NCBI RefSeq assembly: GCF_048323755.1
Contig: NZ_JBLWFS010000011.1
Span: 1-64,000 of the forward strand
Direction of reading: 5' to 3'
Origin: Alkalihalobacterium sp048323755
GTDB lineage: Bacteria; Bacillota; Bacilli; Bacillales; Bacillaceae_F
Length of the DNA: 64,000 bases
Shown here: positions 1-7,354 of the stretch, one piece after another
Position numbering within the stretch: the first letter of the stretch is position 1
Layout of the letters: each line of letters opens with the position of its first letter
The notes under the pieces: model-generated
What the model was told of the DNA's origin: nothing
The model's input: the letters and a program-made list of their open reading frames with translations, nothing else
The model's database searches: none
Translations under genes and position numbers: made by a program

Positions 1-107
1 TCCGCCGCTAACTTCATAAGAGCAAGCTCTTATGAAGTCCGCTCGACTTGCATGTATTAGGCACGCCGCCAGCGTTCGTCCTGAGCCAGGATCAAACTCT
101 CCATAAA
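1..107 (-). rRNA. rrs: 16S ribosomal RNA, 5' end (partial)
   Basis: Read on the minus strand, the segment begins TTTATGGAGAGTTTGATCCT and continues through the universal 27F-primer region and the 'GGCGGCGTGCCTAATACATG' stretch typical of Firmicutes 16S rRNA. Only the first ~107 nucleotides are present and the gene runs off the left edge. It is preceded by a classical Bacillus rRNA leader and two promoters, so it is the start of an intact rrn operon and not a fragment. Confidence 0.97.
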
Positions 108-372
108 AGTGTTTGATATAGCTCACTGTCACAAACGTGACGTTTTTTAAAACATTGACGAGATATCATGTATCTCATTTATTTCGCTTGGCTTTTTGTT
201 CAGTTTTCAAAGAACTTTTTCGACTGCCGCTTCAGCAGCGACAAGATTTATCTTACCAAATCAGAAATTCAAATGCAAGTCTTTTTTAAAACTTTTTTTG
301 AAATCAAATTTGATAAATGGTTATCGCCTTAGCGACAAAAATTATTATATAACTTATTAGTCGTTACGTCAA
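108..372 (-). promoter_or_regulatory. Tandem rrn promoters P1/P2 and rRNA leader
   Basis: Two sigma-A promoters are visible on the minus strand. P1 has TTGACG at 372-367, a 17-bp spacer and TATAAT at 349-344. P2 has TTGCAT at 278-273, a 17-bp spacer and TAAGAT at 255-250. The leader contains GTTCTTTGAAAACTGAAC (about 217-200), the boxA-like antitermination/processing sequence found upstream of 16S genes in Bacillus. Tandem promoters with such leaders are standard for rrn operons; transcription start positions are inferred only. Confidence 0.85.
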
Positions 373-393
373 CTATAAATTATATAAAAATAA

Positions 394-428
394 TTTCAAA
401 GCTGCTTCCTCAAAAAACTACTTTGAAA
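394..428 (-). terminator. Stem-loop at the end of the YitT gene
   Basis: On the minus strand TTTCAAAG (428-421) pairs with CTTTGAAA (401-394) and is followed by a short U-rich stretch. It overlaps the stop codon of the YitT-type gene and lies just before rrn P1, so it probably separates the two transcription units. The stem is only 8 bp. Confidence 0.45.
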
Positions 429-1029
429 CAGCAACTTGTCCATCCAATATATAATAATGAAACAATTTATAGAAAAGGTCAATAATCTTCGCAGAGATAA
501 ATTGTGTTATCAGCGCATAGAGCAATATTAGCCAATCAATTGAAATTGCCAATGACAGAAAAATAGTCGAATTAAAAAGAAATAATAACTTCCCTGGCAT
601 CACATTGATCTGCTTATGAAGAACATGCACAATAATTGCTATTCCACCTGATGAAGCTCCACTAATAAATAATAGACTAACACCAACCCCAAATATTAAT
701 GCACCTAAAAACATATCCATATATACAGAAGATAAAGGACCAAGCGATAACGAGCTCATCAGTCCGATTGTAATTGAAGTTACTGTCACTGAGTAAAACG
801 TTTTAACTACACTAAACCAGCCGATCCACCTATAAGCGATAGTAAGCAAGAGAAGATTAAAGGTCCATAAAGTTAATTCATATTTAATAGAAAAAACATG
901 TTCGAATAAAATTGCAATTCCAGCTGCCCCACCTGAAGGTATAGCATGCGGAAATAAGAAGAGGGACATCGCTAACCCCTGCAGGATCGACCCAATGGTT
1001 AACGATGTCCCAATAAATACTTTACTCAT
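418..1029 (-). CDS. YitT/YyaS-type integral membrane protein
   Basis: A 203-residue protein with about five to six hydrophobic segments and the two glycine-rich signatures of the YitT membrane domain: PSGGAAGIAILFEHVF near residue 31 and SGASSGGIAIIVHVL near residue 123. Long YitT proteins (~280 aa) carry a C-terminal cytoplasmic DUF2179 domain. This one stops after the membrane part, as in the short YyaS/YczE members, so it need not be truncated. The function of the family is unknown. Its ATG overlaps the stop of the upstream OsmC gene by 4 bp (ATGA), so the two are translationally coupled. The gene ends about 45 bp before rrn promoter P1. Confidence 0.8.
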   Translation of the reverse strand: MSKVFIGTSLTIGSILQGLAMSLFLFPHAIPSGGAAGIAILFEHVFSIKYELTLWTFNLLLLTIAYRWIGWFSVVKTFYSVTVTSITIGLMSSLSLGPLSSVYMDMFLGALIFGVGVSLLFISGASSGGIAIIVHVLHKQINVMPGKLLFLFNSTIFLSLAISIDWLILLYALITQFISAKIIDLFYKLFHYYILDGQVAVSK

Positions 1030-1412
1030 CCTTCGATAATCTCAAAGGATTCAGTAATTTCAATACTATCTTTAACCGATTGAACCATAGAACAATTTTT
1101 CCTAGTGACAGCTAACGATTTTTCTATTTTCTCTTCGCTAATATTAGAACCTGTAATAATAAAATGCATATGAACCTTTTGAATTTCCTGGGCCTCCTCA
1201 GGATTTCTAGTTACGTCTGCAGTTACTTTAACATCTTTATAAACGATTCTTTTCTTTTCTAATACTTTACGTAAAACACCGCCGCTACATACAGCAATTG
1301 AAGATACTAATAATTGATACGGCCGAAACCCAAATTCCTCATTCCCTGAAATATGTAATGTTCCATATTCAAACTCTGCTTTAAAACCATTTTCCTTCAT
1401 TATAAATTCCAT
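1026..1412 (-). CDS. OsmC/Ohr family protein
   Basis: A 128-residue OsmC-fold protein. The two conserved redox cysteines of the family are present, in SSIAVCSGGVL (near residue 42) and RKNCSMVQSV (near residue 107). Family members reduce organic hydroperoxides with a Cys pair; the sequence does not resolve whether this one is Ohr, OsmC or a YhfA-like member. An AAGGGA motif lies about 10 nt upstream of the ATG at 1412; a second in-frame ATG four codons later is an alternative start. It is the first gene of a two-gene unit with the overlapping YitT-type gene, and the partnership suggests nothing specific beyond co-expression. Confidence 0.8.
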   Translation of the reverse strand: MEFIMKENGFKAEFEYGTLHISGNEEFGFRPYQLLVSSIAVCSGGVLRKVLEKKRIVYKDVKVTADVTRNPEEAQEIQKVHMHFIITGSNISEEKIEKSLAVTRKNCSMVQSVKDSIEITESFEIIEG

Positions 1413-1586
1413 CCCTACACATCCCTTACCTATTTATTAGTTTAATTGTACAAAGGTTTCAACTTTACGTCACCTTATATGCTAAAAATATTATACCCAT
1501 CTATAAATATTTTTCTTGAATATCTATTGGTGGGCATTACAATAAGTAAGGTATGAGTTTTAAAATTTCTTCTCGGGAGGACGCTT

Positions 1587-2792
1587 ATGAATACAAACAT
1601 AGAAAATAAGCAGAATCACCCTGGCTACCGTTTTGCAGTTCTAATCTTAATGGTTTTAATTGCTGGTTTTTCACAAGGGATGTTGCTTCCTTTATTGGCT
1701 ATTATGTTAGAACAAGCTGGTACTTCATCTTCATTAAATGGGTTAAATGCGGCTGCTCTATATATCGGTATTCTTTTAGCATCTCCTTTTATTGAAAAAC
1801 CTGTTCGTAAATATGGGTATAAGCCTGTTATTACGATCGGTCTTATATTAATCATTATTTCATTATTTCTGTTTCCTTTTTGGCAAGTCTTTTGGTTTTG
1901 GTTTATTTTGCGCATGATTGTCGGAATAGGCGATAATATGATTCACTTTGCAACACAAGTTTGGATTACATCGACAAGTCCTATCCATAAAAGAGGCCGA
2001 AATATTTCATTATATGGATTAGCATTTGGGCTCGGGTTTAGCGCTGGACCTTTTATGACAAGGTTATTAGCCATTAATGAATACTTACCTTTTATTATCG
2101 CAGCGTCATTTAGTTTATTTTCTTACGGATTTGTGCTTTTTCTAAAAAACGAATGGCCTGAAAATGATCTCGAGACGGCTAAGCAGACTGGAACATGGGG
2201 TCGTTATAAACAAGTGATTAAATTAGCTTGGTTTGCTTTATTGCCTGGATTTTGTTACGGCTTTCTCGAGGCATCGATTCACGGAAATTATCCTGTTTAT
2301 GCTTTACGATCTGGATTAACAATAGAATGGGTATCGATTCTTTTACCTGCGTTTGTTATTGGTGGACTTATCACTCAACTCCCTCTTGGTTTACTAAGTG
2401 ATAAATGGGGACGAAAAAAGATACTTCTAACCGTTACATTCCTTGGTTCCCTCACTTTCTTTAGTATGATTTTTGTAGAGCAGTCGTATTTACTGCTTCT
2501 CTTCATTTTCACAATAGCAGGAGCATTAGTTGGTTCTTTATATTCCCTAGGTGTAATGTATTTAGCAGATTTACTTCCAAGAAATTTACTTCCGACTGGA
2601 AATGTAATGACCGCTGTAAGTTTTGGTTTAGGAAGTATTCTTGGCCCATTAACAGGTGGTATTTTAATTGATGTTATGGAGCGGGGAAGCATCTACTTTG
2701 CCGTTGGAGGAATATTATTAATTGTTTTCATTTTAGGAGTTGTTTTTAAGGAGAAAGCTCCGGCTACTGTAAAAAAAGCAGCAACAGCATAA
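1587..2792 (+). CDS. MFS transporter
   Basis: A 401-residue polytopic membrane protein with the length and 12-helix hydrophobic pattern of the major facilitator superfamily. The MFS loop 2-3 motif is recognisable in degenerate form (IEKPVRKYGYKPV near residue 70) and again in the second half (PLGLLSDKWGRKK near residue 267), which reflects the internal duplication. The substrate cannot be read from sequence; multidrug or sugar efflux subfamilies are possible. Translation starts after CGGGAGGA, 5 nt before the ATG. It is monocistronic with a strong terminator directly downstream. Confidence 0.85.
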   Translation: MNTNIENKQNHPGYRFAVLILMVLIAGFSQGMLLPLLAIMLEQAGTSSSLNGLNAAALYIGILLASPFIEKPVRKYGYKPVITIGLILIIISLFLFPFWQVFWFWFILRMIVGIGDNMIHFATQVWITSTSPIHKRGRNISLYGLAFGLGFSAGPFMTRLLAINEYLPFIIAASFSLFSYGFVLFLKNEWPENDLETAKQTGTWGRYKQVIKLAWFALLPGFCYGFLEASIHGNYPVYALRSGLTIEWVSILLPAFVIGGLITQLPLGLLSDKWGRKKILLTVTFLGSLTFFSMIFVEQSYLLLLFIFTIAGALVGSLYSLGVMYLADLLPRNLLPTGNVMTAVSFGLGSILGPLTGGILIDVMERGSIYFAVGGILLIVFILGVVFKEKAPATVKKAATA

Positions 2793-2796
2793 TTAT

Positions 2797-2838
2797 TAAA
2801 AAAGGAGGCTGACGTTATACATTCAGCCTCCTTTTTTC
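2797..2838 (+). terminator. Rho-independent terminator of the MFS gene
   Basis: AAAAGGAGGCTGA pairs with TCAGCCTCCTTTT across a 10-nt loop and is followed by a T-run, 5 bp after the MFS stop codon. The flanking A- and T-runs make it usable in both directions. Confidence 0.9.
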
Positions 2839-2954
2839 AATTTTAAAGTTATTAGCTTAGAGGACCCAGAGGCCGTTATCTTGAAAAATAGTTATAAATT
2901 TCAGTTAAAAACTGCAATATTTAAGTATATAAATAGAGGATGAAATAAAAGTTT

Positions 2955-3731
2955 TTATCCGATGACTTCACCCACTACTTTATGACTTGGGAATGAAGAT
3001 AAGTTTTTCGGAACTACTCTTATAATTTTCGTTTGCAAGTATTTTCCTAACTCTTTCGCTAGCTCCTTTGAACCAACTATATAAACTCCCTGCCACTGAA
3101 ACTCTTTGGATTTACGATCAATTAACGGTGCCAACTTCCTTAACCAACGTTGCTGATTAACTTCTAACCTTTCTTGATACTGATCCTTGTGATTTGCGCT
3201 CGATGCCACTCGTTCTCCAGCAGCCGTTCCTTCATACTTTCTCCAATTTTCATCTTCTACGTTTAGTGTGTAGTGTATTTGTTGCGTTACTTCTCCAAGA
3301 CGTGTGTCTAAAGCTAGCAAATCCATTTGTTGCAATAACAATACGCCACTTGCAGGATACTGCTGTTGTATAGCCTCTAGTTGTTCAAGCATCGGTTCTT
3401 GTTCCCAGCAGAAACTATTTTCTACAGTAAGCTGCAGATGGTGGAATTCCCATATTTTTTGATCCAGTGAAGCAAAGATCACTACAGCTTTTTGCATATC
3501 ATGTTGACTTTCCATCAGTTGTTTTGTTACTTTCTTTTTTACATCCCGAAAATTCTTTAATTCCTCTGTGTCTTTCCTTGCCATTACATATTGCTCTAAT
3601 TTCTTCAAACCATTCTTTAATTGCAGCTTCCAATCATCATGACCGTTACGCAGTGTGTTTAAATAAATGGTTAATACACCTTTGTCACACTGGGACACCC
3701 TTAATTCCTTTATTCGTTTTGAGAAAGCCAA
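2955..3731 (-). CDS. VLRF1/baeRF family (aeRF1-type release-factor-like) protein
   Basis: A 258-residue cytoplasmic protein. The N-terminal GVLTIYLNT segment (about residue 18) and the central domain resemble the bacterial aeRF1-like/VLRF1 proteins, related to the middle domain of eukaryotic/archaeal release factor 1 and often annotated as host-attachment-like proteins. Members are thought to act on stalled ribosomes, but the GGQ-type hydrolase motif is not visible here, so a peptidyl-tRNA hydrolase role is not shown. The start is a TTG at 3731, preceded by AAAGGGGG at a good distance. It is monocistronic as far as can be seen. The family assignment is from remembered motifs and is moderate. 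Confidence 0.6.
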   Translation of the reverse strand: MAFSKRIKELRVSQCDKGVLTIYLNTLRNGHDDWKLQLKNGLKKLEQYVMARKDTEELKNFRDVKKKVTKQLMESQHDMQKAVVIFASLDQKIWEFHHLQLTVENSFCWEQEPMLEQLEAIQQQYPASGVLLLQQMDLLALDTRLGEVTQQIHYTLNVEDENWRKYEGTAAGERVASSANHKDQYQERLEVNQQRWLRKLAPLIDRKSKEFQWQGVYIVGSKELAKELGKYLQTKIIRVVPKNLSSFPSHKVVGEVIG

Positions 3732-3792
3732 AAAAATTCCCCCTTTAGGACAAGATATATAACCCTATTACCATTTATATTCCTAATCAAAC

Positions 3793-3822
3793 TAAAAAAA
3801 GAAGCACTTTTTCAGTGCTTCT
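3793..3822 (-). terminator. Rho-independent terminator of the 35-aa gene
   Basis: On the minus strand GAAGCAC (3821-3815) pairs with GTGCTTC (3807-3801) and is followed by a run of seven T residues. It starts 8 bp after the stop codon of the small gene. Confidence 0.85.
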
Positions 3823-3829
3823 CAAGAAT

Positions 3830-3937
3830 TTAATGATACCCGTTTGATTTATTAGCTGAACTACTCGTTTTATGATTGTTTGAATGTTTATGACTTGTAT
3901 TATTTTTATTCTTTTTATTGTGTTTTTTGTTACTCAT
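3830..3937 (-). CDS. Small Asn/Lys/His-rich basic protein (35 aa)
   Basis: An ATG at 3937 preceded by an excellent ribosome binding site (AAAGGAGAGG, 8 nt upstream) opens a 35-codon frame and is followed by a good terminator, so it is probably a real gene although very short. The peptide starts MSNKKHNKKNKNN and ends SANKSNGYH. It is extremely hydrophilic and rich in Asn, Lys, His and Ser, with no hydrophobic core. This composition is reminiscent of minor small acid-soluble spore proteins or other spore-core peptides, but I do not recognise the family. It starts only about 20 bp after the terminator-like hairpin of the neighbouring sigma-G-like unit, so it may be expressed by read-through from it. 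Confidence 0.6.
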   Translation of the reverse strand: MSNKKHNKKNKNNTSHKHSNNHKTSSSANKSNGYH

Positions 3938-3957
3938 CGTTAACACCTCTCCTTTTT

Positions 3958-3999
3958 AAAAAAAAGAAGGCGGCCAACGAAAGTGGCCACCTTCCCTTT
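3958..3999 (-). terminator. Terminator of small unit A
   Basis: On the minus strand AAGGTGGCCA pairs with TGGCCGCCTT (one mismatch) across a short loop and is followed by a run of eight T residues. It closes the proximal copy of the duplicated sigma-G-like unit. Confidence 0.85.
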
Positions 4000-4229
4000 C
4001 AAGTACCACATCGTTAATTCAAAAAATTACACTCTGGGGCCGTAACGATTATTGTCCTTCATAGACACCTCTTTCAACGAACTTGTTGTATTAACAAATT
4101 ACACTTTCCGCATAATTGTTCAACGCAATTCACCTCTGAGGTTGTACTGACAAAATGTTAAACCGTAATTTTAATCTTCTTGGATGTGGACTTGTTGGTT
4201 GAGGATAGCTAACCGCCGTCCTCGTTTAT
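3961..4229 (-). ncRNA. Small sigma-G-like transcription unit, copy A (possible forespore sRNA or micropeptide mRNA)
   Basis: This segment and copy B at 4429-4661 are diverged duplicates. Read on the minus strand each has, in order, a 5' stem-loop (GAGGA/TCCTC, 4223-4201), an AGAGGTG motif, a conserved block around TTGAACAATTATGCGGAAAG, a second GAGGTG motif, the block ATGAAGGACAA...CGTTACGGCCCCAGA, and an intrinsic terminator. Conservation is concentrated in the central blocks and spacers differ, which indicates selection. It could be a structured forespore RNA; CsfG, the sigma-F/sigma-G RNA of endospore formers, has a similar described layout of two stem-loops around a conserved unpaired centre. 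It could instead encode micropeptides. Identity with CsfG is not shown. Confidence 0.5.
4027..4123 (-). other. Two possible micro-ORFs in copy A
   Basis: A TTG at 4123 preceded by AGAGGTG opens MNNYAESVIC (stop at 4091). An ATG at 4062 preceded by AAAGAGGTG opens MKDNNRYGPRV (stop at 4027). Copy B has the equivalents MNSYAESVIC and MKDKYRYGPRSISW. Ribosome binding sites, start codons and most residues are kept, while the C-terminus of the second peptide is not. Translation is unproven and the conservation could be at RNA level. Confidence 0.3.
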
Positions 4230-4258
4230 TATGATGTCCGACTCACAAAAAAGTATGC
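4230..4258 (-). promoter_or_regulatory. Sigma-G-like promoter of copy A
   Basis: On the minus strand GCATA (4258-4254), a 17-bp spacer and CATCATA (4236-4230) fit the sigma-G consensus GMATR-N17/18-CATNHTA. Copy B has the same two elements at the same spacing with an unrelated spacer sequence. Confidence 0.55.
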
Positions 4259-4335
4259 ACATGTTTTTTTATTTTTTTGAGCTCTTTATAATCAATATCC
4301 GTTTAGACCAATACACAAAAGTATCAATAATCATT

Positions 4336-4410
4336 AAAAAGGCTCTTTTCGTGTACCTGTTGCTTTTGGACCGGTTTCGCTTCACACTTTGCTTGTAGAG
4401 CCTTAAAAAA
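4336..4410. repeat. Small inverted-repeat/hairpin element
   Basis: AAGGCTCT (4339-4346) and AGAGCCTT (4397-4404) form 8-bp arms flanked by A-runs around about 50 bp. On the minus strand the second arm is followed by TTTTTAA, so the whole could be a long terminator or a small RNA; alternatively it is a MITE-like element. It lies between the two sigma-G-like units. Confidence 0.4.
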
Positions 4411-4428
4411 ACATCAATACTACAACGT

Positions 4429-4460
4429 AAAAAGGTGACCCGTACAGGTCACCTTTTTAC
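4429..4460 (-). terminator. Terminator of small unit B
   Basis: AAAAAGGTGACC and GGTCACCTTTTT form a perfect 12-bp stem with a 6-nt loop. The T-run on the minus strand closes copy B; the symmetry makes it potentially bidirectional. Confidence 0.85.
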
Positions 4461-4465
4461 AATAT

Positions 4466-4566
4466 TCACCATGAAATGCTTCTGGGGCCGTAACGATATT
4501 TGTCCTTCATAGACACCTCTTTCAAAGAAGTTACTAACAAATTACACTTTCTGCATAACTGTTCAA
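4466..4566 (-). other. Two possible micro-ORFs in copy B
   Basis: A TTG at 4566 preceded by AAGAGGTGG opens MNSYAESVIC (stop at 4534). An ATG at 4510 preceded by AAAGAGGTG opens MKDKYRYGPRSISW (stop at 4466). They match the pair in copy A in position, start codon and ribosome binding site. The second peptide has a different tail. Confidence 0.3.
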
Positions 4567-4661
4567 CGCAACCACCTCTTGAGGTACTGATCAACAATCG
4601 TTATTTCCTTCAGCTTTGGTGAAAAACTTTTTCGAGGAATGCTATTGCCTTCCTCACTAAT

Positions 4662-4690
4662 TATGATGTCACAACTTCGTCAAGATATGC
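4662..4690 (-). promoter_or_regulatory. Sigma-G-like promoter of copy B
   Basis: On the minus strand GCATA (4690-4686), a 17-bp spacer and CATCATA (4668-4662) match the sigma-G consensus. The matching arrangement in copy A, with a different spacer sequence, supports both being functional. Confidence 0.55.
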
Positions 4691-4706
4691 TCATCTTTTT
4701 GAGGAA

Positions 4707-5081
4707 TTATATTCCTTCGAACGGATCTTCTTTTTTCGGTTCTTTAATTTTTTTTATATCCTCTACTGCATCCCGAGCTGCATCAATGACTTCAATTGAG
4801 CTTGTTTTAATGTGCTGCGCACTTTCTGATATTTGTTTTACATCATGACTAACGGATTTTAATGCATCAGATATTTGTGTGCTCGTATCTCTGATCTTCT
4901 CGATGAGTTCTTCCCGATTTTCTTTAATATACGATGTAGCACCTTGTGCTGCATGCCTCATTTCTTCAGCACCTTCAACGATTTTCTTTCGCGTTTTGGG
5001 GTACGTTAATAATGCAGCCACAGCCACAGCACTTCCGATAATGATACCTTTGCAAACTGAATTGCATTGTTTTTTCTCCAT
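4707..5081 (-). CDS. YtxH domain-containing protein
   Basis: A 124-residue protein with a short N-terminal Cys-containing segment, one hydrophobic stretch (GIIIGSAVAVAALLTYPKTRKKI, about residues 11-35) and a long amphipathic helical remainder rich in Glu, Lys, Ser and Asp. This is the layout of the YtxH (general stress, gas-vesicle-like) family, membrane-anchored proteins of unknown mechanism. I chose the ATG at 5081 because AGAGGAGGGG lies 6 nt upstream; an upstream in-frame extension lacks such a site. The helical part has repeated Ala/Ser-heptad-like spacing consistent with a coiled coil. Confidence 0.8.
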   Translation of the reverse strand: MEKKQCNSVCKGIIIGSAVAVAALLTYPKTRKKIVEGAEEMRHAAQGATSYIKENREELIEKIRDTSTQISDALKSVSHDVKQISESAQHIKTSSIEVIDAARDAVEDIKKIKEPKKEDPFEGI

Positions 5082-5171
5082 TGGTGCCCCTCCTCTGGAA
5101 ATACTTTCATACCTATAGTTTAACAATAATCGTTACAGGAAAAAAGGACAACCTACTGAACGAACACCCAG

Positions 5172-6143
5172 TCAGTTCGCTTTATAAAATATAGTTTCTT
5201 CACTATTAACACATTTTACTTGCCCTGTACTTTCAAGCAAATCCAAGTGCCCTAATGTTTCTGAAAATGTTAGTTCCGGTTGTTTTTCATACATTTTAGG
5301 GAATAGTCGTTGCGTCATTTGAACAGCAGTTAGTGTTTCACTCCCCATCAGTTCCTTAATATGAGCAGCTCGAAGGTCTTGTTCTTTTATTCGTTCGTCC
5401 ACTAATGATGGTATATCAACAACTGGGATGCCGTGCCCTGAATAAGACACTTTTAATTGATAATTTTTTAACATTTTTAGCGATTCACGATATTGCAATA
5501 AGGACCTTGAACGCTCTTCCTCTTCATTATAAGGCGCTTCAATAATCGCATTCGAGGAAATGTGCTTAATCAGGTGGTCCCCTGAAATGGCCTTTTGTTC
5601 TTCCTCATGCGCAATCATAATTTGTGTTTGCGCATGCCCCGGTGTCTCAAGTACTTTCCAACCTTTAAGACCAGGCACTTCATCACCATTTCCTACAATA
5701 TAATTCACGCTCGCTTTACTCGTAAATTGACGATAGCTAGAACTACGTTGATGAATTTCCAATATCACATTCTCATCCATTCCATGTTCCTTATAAAACT
5801 GAGAAAGGAATTCACTACTCTTTCTTAAGAACGTAGCATCCTGTTCAATCCATGGAACAACTTTAGCATGCCCCGTCTTTTTTGCATTCTCAAACCGATC
5901 CAATAGACCAACATGATCAGGATGATGGTGAGTGATAATGATTTGCTCAATATCACTCGGTACATACCCTCTTGCTTTTAATTCACGATTCAGCACATTC
6001 CAGCCTTCTTCTGTTTTAGGTCCAGTGTCTACAAGGGTAAGTGCTTCATTCCCATCAATTAGATACACATTCACCGGACCTACTAAAAAAGGAGTCGGGA
6101 GCGTAATGGTAGTTATTTTTTGCTCACATTTAAGATACACCAT
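5172..6143 (-). CDS. MBL-fold metallo-hydrolase
   Basis: A 323-residue metallo-beta-lactamase-fold enzyme. The zinc motif HxHxDH is at residues 72-77 (THHHPDHVG), with further ligands expected at PGHAQ (about 179), SGDH (about 202) and SGHG (about 248). A helical C-terminal extension follows the MBL domain, as in many Bacillus hydrolases annotated as hydroxyacylglutathione hydrolase-like or RNase-Z-like. The substrate is unknown. It starts within the 3' end of the CoA transferase gene (14-bp overlap) behind GGAAGGAG, so the two are coupled. A thioester or lactone intermediate of CoA metabolism is a plausible substrate class, by context only. Confidence 0.8.
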   Translation of the reverse strand: MVYLKCEQKITTITLPTPFLVGPVNVYLIDGNEALTLVDTGPKTEEGWNVLNRELKARGYVPSDIEQIIITHHHPDHVGLLDRFENAKKTGHAKVVPWIEQDATFLRKSSEFLSQFYKEHGMDENVILEIHQRSSSYRQFTSKASVNYIVGNGDEVPGLKGWKVLETPGHAQTQIMIAHEEEQKAISGDHLIKHISSNAIIEAPYNEEEERSRSLLQYRESLKMLKNYQLKVSYSGHGIPVVDIPSLVDERIKEQDLRAAHIKELMGSETLTAVQMTQRLFPKMYEKQPELTFSETLGHLDLLESTGQVKCVNSEETIFYKAN

Positions 6144-7308
6144 GATAAACTCCTTCCGTTTTAACCACTTTATTCTTTCTTAATCGACTGACCTTGTCAT
6201 TCGGATATTGCAGCACATCTTTCAAAATGGCTTCTGTATGTTCCCCTAAACATGGTGCTGGATGTAAATCAGGGAACGTGGGATTGTCCTTATCATATGT
6301 AGTTGCCACTTCAGGGTACCCATCGAAAGGAGTAAAAATCAAACGGCGTTCCTTTACATACTTAGATGATGTTAACTCACCTGGTTCTAGCACAGGTGCC
6401 ATACAACAATCTACTTTTTGTGAAAAGCTCATCCATTCATGCATTGAGTACGATTGAAACAACTCTTTCATTTCTCGATAAATCGGATTTTGATCTGTTG
6501 TTTCAGACATATGTGCAGATACCCACTCATCCTTGCCCACTGCATTACAAAAATTAATCCAAAACTTAAGTTCTAAAGCACCTAAACTCATATAACGATT
6601 GTCTTTCGTTTTATAAACGTGATAAGAAATCATCGCCCCTGTTAGCTCCGCAACCCCTTGTTGCCGCCCTTTTTCACTTGCTATCAGCACGTGATTGTTC
6701 ATTAGGGAAACCATGACATCTGTTAAGGATAAATCAATATAGCTACCCTCTTTTTTAATCGAACGTTGAACAAGCGCAGCTAAGATCGCTTCTGAAGCAG
6801 CCATTCCACCAGCTAAATCAGCAAGCGTGATCGTGGGGTGAACAGGTTCAGATCGCTTATCTTTTAATTGACTAAGCAATCCACTTAATGCAATGTAGTT
6901 AATATCATGACTGCCAAAATGACTTAAAGCTGTATCTTGCCCATAACCAGTGAGAGAACAGTAAATGATATCCTTATTTTCTTTTTTCACTACTTGGTAA
7001 TCCAAACCGAGGCGCTCCATTACTCCTGGTCGAAAGCTCTCAATAACAACATCCGATTTTCTCATCAGATCAAGAGCTATTTGTTTACCTTCATCTTCTT
7101 TAAGATTGAGCGCAATACTTTTTTTATTGCGGTTGTTCGCTAAGAAAATTAATCCCGTTCCATCCCGCTTATCTCCGAGTGCACGAGCAGGATCACCGGT
7201 TAACGGCTCGACTTTTATAACTTCTGCTCCCATGTCTCCAAGTCTTAAGCTCGCATAGGGCCCTGGCAAGTACTGCGAAAAGTCTAAAATACGTATTCCC
7301 TCAAGCAT
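6130..7308 (-). CDS. CaiB/BaiF family CoA transferase (alpha-methylacyl-CoA racemase-like)
   Basis: A 392-residue type III CoA-transferase. The N-terminal LEGIRILDFSQYLPGPYASL and GAEVIKVEPLTGDPAR segments are diagnostic of the family. Within it, the motif SHDINYIALSG (His134) and TLADLAGGMAASE (Asp164) correspond to the His/Asp acid-base pair of alpha-methylacyl-CoA racemases, so racemisation or epimerisation of a branched acyl-CoA is more likely than formyl/succinyl transfer. This rests on remembered motifs. The start follows AGGGAGAG. It forms a two-gene unit with the overlapping MBL-fold hydrolase. Confidence 0.82.
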   Translation of the reverse strand: MLEGIRILDFSQYLPGPYASLRLGDMGAEVIKVEPLTGDPARALGDKRDGTGLIFLANNRNKKSIALNLKEDEGKQIALDLMRKSDVVIESFRPGVMERLGLDYQVVKKENKDIIYCSLTGYGQDTALSHFGSHDINYIALSGLLSQLKDKRSEPVHPTITLADLAGGMAASEAILAALVQRSIKKEGSYIDLSLTDVMVSLMNNHVLIASEKGRQQGVAELTGAMISYHVYKTKDNRYMSLGALELKFWINFCNAVGKDEWVSAHMSETTDQNPIYREMKELFQSYSMHEWMSFSQKVDCCMAPVLEPGELTSSKYVKERRLIFTPFDGYPEVATTYDKDNPTFPDLHPAPCLGEHTEAILKDVLQYPNDKVSRLRKNKVVKTEGVYHGVS

Positions 7309-7354
7309 ATCATTCTCTCCCTGATTCGAATTTTCTCTAATTAATTGTTTACCG

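Larger units (their letters stand above)
4429..4661 (-). ncRNA. Small sigma-G-like transcription unit, copy B (possible forespore sRNA or micropeptide mRNA)
   Basis: This is the second, promoter-distal member of the duplicated unit described at 3961-4229. On the minus strand it shows a 5' stem-loop with 6-bp arms (4655-4650 with 4639-4634), an AAGAGGTGG site, the conserved TTGAACAGTTATGCAGAAAG block, a second GAGGTG site, the ATGAAGGACAAATATCGTTA block and a perfect 12-bp-stem terminator. Compared with copy A the blocks are nearly identical, and the linkers between them differ in length and sequence. Confidence 0.5.

Noticed and set aside
418..1029. Truncated YitT pseudogene
   Set aside because: The DUF2179 domain is absent, but short YyaS/YczE-type members also lack it and the frame is intact with a coupled start.
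4336..4410. Insertion sequence
   Set aside because: No transposase frame is present and the arms are only 8 bp. At most it is a non-autonomous relic.
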